Below the pieces are notes generated by a model, which was given only the letters and a program-made list of their open reading frames with translations, did not search any database and was not told the origin of the DNA. Both the position numbers and the translations under genes were made by a program. Below, piece after piece: positions 42,901 to 44,921 of a stretch of DNA of 44,921 nucleotides. Origin of the DNA: Alcanivorax sp. S71-1-4 (GTDB taxonomy: Bacteria > Pseudomonadota > Gammaproteobacteria > Pseudomonadales > Alcanivoracaceae); the NCBI RefSeq assembly GCF_009846755.1, contig NZ_AQOR01000033.1, positions 1 through 44,921 on the forward strand, in the 5' to 3' direction. Within the stretch, counting starts at the first letter, position 1. Each line of letters begins with the position of its first letter.

Positions 42901-44921
42901 GATTGCTGTGGCTACCGGTGAACGCCAGGGTGCCGGTACCGGTCTTGCGCACCGCACCGGCACCGCTGATCACGCCATCGAGCGTGAGCGTACCGGCACG
43001 GTCAATATCCAGCCGCGCGTTCTGGCCGATGTTGACGTTGCCCGCCAGCGAACCGTCCAGGGCGCCCTGCCCCACCTGCAACACGCCGGCGCGAATATCC
43101 GTGCCGCCCTGATACTGGCTGGTGCCGGCCAGCACCAGCGTGCCCAGGCCATCCTTCACCAGCCGGTCGCCGGCCTGACTGCCGATGATGCCGCCCTGCG
43201 ACACCACTTCAAACCCGTTCGTATTGATGGTCCCGCCGCCGGATTGCAGGATGACTGTTTGCAGGTCGGCGGTGTCGCCAAGCAACAGCAGGCCGCCGAG
43301 TTCCGACAGCACCAGGTTGCCGTCGCCGATACTGGCGCCCGTGCGCAACCCGAGCAGGGAGTTCGCGCCTTTGACGATGGTGTCGCCCTGAAAGGTGTTC
43401 GCGTTGCTGAAAATGGTGGTGCCACCGGTGAGTGTCAGATCCCCCGCGCCGGCAATCACACCACTCACCTCCAGCGTGCCGCCACGTTGGGCCAGTGTGC
43501 CGTCACCCGCCATGACATAGTCCCGCTGGGTGGTGGCATCCATGTCGAACAGCAGGGTGCCGCCGGCAAAGGTCACGCCTCCGGTTCCCAGGTTCTCGTC
43601 ACGGGACACGGTTAACTGACCGCTGACCAGACGCGTGCCGCCGCTATAGGTGTTGGTCCCGCTCAAGCGCATGACACTCTCGGCCACACCGGCCATCACC
43701 AGCCCGCCGGTGCCGGTCAGCGTGCCGTTAAACAGCACTTCAGGGTTGTCCGCATCAAATTCCGCCAACAGTGTCAGCAGATGGCCGTCATCCAGTTGGA
43801 CAGTGCCGCTGCCCTGAATATCACGCACCTGACGATCCTGGCCGTCGAGGTTGTACACGGCATCGCTGCTCAGGATCAGCGAGCCTGAGCCGACGCCACC
43901 CGACAGCGTCGTGGCATTGTTGACCACTGTATTGCCGGCATGGCCCAGCACGCCGGTGACGGTGAACTGGCCGCCGCCGGTATAGGTCACATCGCCGTCA
44001 CCGAGCACGCCGTTTTCCAGACGCACGGCGTGTCCGCCCGCATCGAGCACGCCGCCGTTACCCGTGACCGTCACGGTACGCAGGTCGTCGAAGGCCGCAC
44101 TGAATCGCAGGCCGCCCCCGTCAAGCCACAACGACGAATTGCCCAGCCGCGCATCACGATCGATCACGAGATGGCCGTCGCCCACGACCCAGTTGCCCTG
44201 AAAGGCCGTGTCCACCGCCAGCACCAGATCACCACCGCCTTCCTTGCGCACGCCGCCATCGCCGTACAGGTTGCTGTTGAGCGTGGCGCTCTGGCCGGTG
44301 TCCACACCCAGCACGCCGCCGCGTGCATTGACCAGCACGTCGCGCGCCAGGGTGAAACCGTCGCCCATGGCCAGCCCGCCGTTATCCAGCACGACCATGC
44401 CGAGGCTGCCGCCGAGGTGACGATCTTCAGCGACCACCAGCGTGGTGTCGGACACATAGGTATCGCCGCTGTAGCGGTTATCACCCGACAGGACCACGCG
44501 GCCATCAATGTCCGCGCCGCTGATGATCAGGTTCCAGCGGTCATAGTCATTCGCGCCCGCCAGCCCGGCGCCGACGGCGTCAGAAATATCGTCGGCGATG
44601 ATCAGGCTGCCGTTGGCCGGCCCGCGCAGGGACAGGTTGCCGGAGCCTTGCAGAAACAGCCCGTTGCCGGCGGCGCTGCCGTGATGCGCGCCGCTGCCAG
44701 CCACCACGCTGCCGCCGTTGACCGAGGTACTGCCGCCCACGGTCAGCCCGCCCCCTTCGGCAACAAAGATCGCCCCCCCGAGGCCGGCTCCGCCGCCACC
44801 TTGCGTGGCACTCCCGGCGCCGGCGCCTGTCCCCGCATGGCCGCCTGTGCCACCGGCACCGCCGCCCGCGCCGTAACCGCCATCGCCGCCCTGGACACCG
44901 GCACCACCGCCACCGCCGAAG
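39905..44921 (-). CDS. Giant autotransporter adhesin (5' end beyond the window)
   Basis: A type V secreted protein; more than 1,670 residues are visible and the frame stays open to the window edge. The apparent GTG start at 44740 is internal, since coding continues upstream (GLGGAIFVAEGGGLTVGG). The edge region is glycine-rich (GGGAGGTGGHAGTGAGAG). The passenger consists of many passenger-associated repeats of the form GxLVLxGxxxYxGGTxVxxGxLxVG, for example TGGTHVERGTLRIG and GTLVLAGTSQYQGGTDIRAG, predicting a long beta-helix. The last 300 or so residues form the beta-barrel (from LEGAWVQAQQLQIREKG), ending LLSFNVRW with a terminal aromatic. No RGD or protease triad was recognised. Confidence 0.93.
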   Translation of the reverse strand, partial: FGGGGGAGVQGGDGGYGAGGGAGGTGGHAGTGAGAGSATQGGGGAGLGGAIFVAEGGGLTVGGSTSVNGGSVVAGSGAHHGSAAGNGLFLQGSGNLSLRGPANGSLIIADDISDAVGAGLAGANDYDRWNLIISGADIDGRVVLSGDNRYSGDTYVSDTTLVVAEDRHLGGSLGMVVLDNGGLAMGDGFTLARDVLVNARGGVLGVDTGQSATLNSNLYGDGGVRKEGGGDLVLAVDTAFQGNWVVGDGHLVIDRDARLGNSSLWLDGGGLRFSAAFDDLRTVTVTGNGGVLDAGGHAVRLENGVLGDGDVTYTGGGQFTVTGVLGHAGNTVVNNATTLSGGVGSGSLILSSDAVYNLDGQDRQVRDIQGSGTVQLDDGHLLTLLAEFDADNPEVLFNGTLTGTGGLVMAGVAESVMRLSGTNTYSGGTRLVSGQLTVSRDENLGTGGVTFAGGTLLFDMDATTQRDYVMAGDGTLAQRGGTLEVSGVIAGAGDLTLTGGTTIFSNANTFQGDTIVKGANSLLGLRTGASIGDGNLVLSELGGLLLLGDTADLQTVILQSGGGTINTNGFEVVSQGGIIGSQAGDRLVKDGLGTLVLAGTSQYQGGTDIRAGVLQVGQGALDGSLAGNVNIGQNARLDIDRAGTLTLDGVISGAGAVRKTGTGTLAFTGSHSNLFQGGLHVEQGYVSFDSAGLLGLSPVLLDGGGLLFGSDLNASLELGANNGELVVDAGAAFSLLGDTAGTGLMEKNGQGTLIVTGVVAHDGGTHVTAGTLQVGDGLRGILAGDVDVAAGARVAFGRDDLSAYQHAIQGAGAMVMRGNGELVLTSAQTYTGGTHVERGTLRIGMGGTQGSILGDAVIDSGARLIFDRTDDLLFNGDVSGDGELVTTSAGTLMLTGAATHTGGTRVAGGGLQIGDGGTAGSLAGDVQLSGGTRLLLNRSDTLSLTGGLSGAGGLWQIGTGTTVLSGHNTFTGDVRVRAGRLAADADNRLGGGELILDGGAFAWSQAFDNLRGVRLSNAGGTLDTNGFDVQYSQIISGNGAFTKAGSGVLALTGVLAATQTRVSGGELRVGAGGTQGTLLGDVRIDHGAALGFERSDPFNFSGVLSGDGDIHQRGTGSLFLTGDSLLFDGQTTVHSGRLHLDGVLGGDLSVQGGTLLGNGRLGGDLVIASGGTLAVGASVGALRVDGDASFDPGGTWQVDVRADGTADHLFVGGTATLAGDVQILAGGGGDYLDGSVYRLLDANSVAGTFDTLSSDLVFLTPTLRYGSDFVELVLGRNDTAFTQISLTRNQQAVAGALDRMDPAHPVTAYVSGLNATGARDAYDELSGDTLLAGLTTGTRIGRQFSDHLQQRTSRLGVASRGRVEQRLQQDLQTLAGNAPVIAEPLPAANGPVRPLEGAWVQAQQLQIREKGDQGIGNPDLTVDGQMLTAGLDGYWRDDLIVGAAVGITEGDLSFGDRRASGELSGWQAGLYSRWDSGGALHLKAALNHGETELDQRRTTPPGGEAATSSSTVTGTRLTLEAGLGLHAGNYGLRPFAALTMQRMQRDGFREQTGGDAGLQVADGDYDNGEIGLGLEVSRPWLLGDERWAQLQGGLSLIKPFGDTRLTQRTSVLGTGVPFSVSASDAGALEMGLTAGGEVYLAKGVSLWAGYQGRFGDTLEEHNALLSFNVRW

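Noticed and set aside
41009-43615. Long plus-strand open frames opposite the autotransporter
   Set aside because: They are the antisense of the regular Gly/Thr/Val repeats and carry no signal peptide or known motif.

Overview
The window is high-GC, densely packed chromosomal DNA from a gammaproteobacterium. The fabA-fabB operon, PlsB, the MinCDE set, RsmJ, a YoaA/DinG helicase and an AlgP-like histone mimic fit a marine Pseudomonadales/Oceanospirillales lineage, with an Alcanivorax relative as my best guess (inference, not proven). No rRNA, tRNA or CRISPR array was recognised.

Layout. 1-2287: three small minus-strand genes (YRGQV-motif protein, CvfB-like S1 protein, DUF2058/YaiL-like protein) bounded by palindromic dispersed repeats. 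2296-3162: a DyP-type peroxidase. 3253-10200: a minus-strand nitrogen operon (permease, ATPase, two DUF1989 proteins, large biotin carboxylase). A textbook guanidine-I (ykkC) riboswitch precedes it, so it should be read as a guanidine-degradation operon and not a urea operon. A sigma-54-like promoter and an NtrC-like palindrome sit upstream of the riboswitch. 10359-14739: an alpha/beta hydrolase diverges from a plus-strand unit of type III glutamine synthetase, the periplasmic binding protein that normally belongs to the guanidine/urea carboxylase transporter, and a TetR regulator. 14736-15109: two kinds of structured repeat side by side. 15127-19139: a TIGR04219-like outer membrane protein, the remnant of a DUF2236 gene with an orphan operator-like palindrome, and plsB.

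19427-24016 is a tightly overlapped minus-strand operon: yoaA, tsaB, thioesterase, uppP, rsmJ. It is followed by mobA (+), a frameshifted histone-H1/AlgP-like gene, minCDE, adk and the ccmFGHI part of cytochrome c maturation, then fabA-fabB on the plus strand. 35797-37554 is an AT-rich orphan gene for a secreted 580-residue protein of unknown function, clearly different in composition from its surroundings. The window ends with a general porin, an OmpA-family lipoprotein and a giant autotransporter adhesin that runs off the right edge.

How it works together. Guanidine would be bound by the periplasmic protein (12972) and imported by the permease and ATPase. It would be carboxylated by the biotin enzyme (3253) and deiminated by the two DUF1989 subunits to allophanate. 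Ammonia would be fixed by glutamine synthetase. The allophanate hydrolase needed to finish the pathway is not in the window. Riboswitch and sigma-54 signals suggest joint control by guanidine and nitrogen status.
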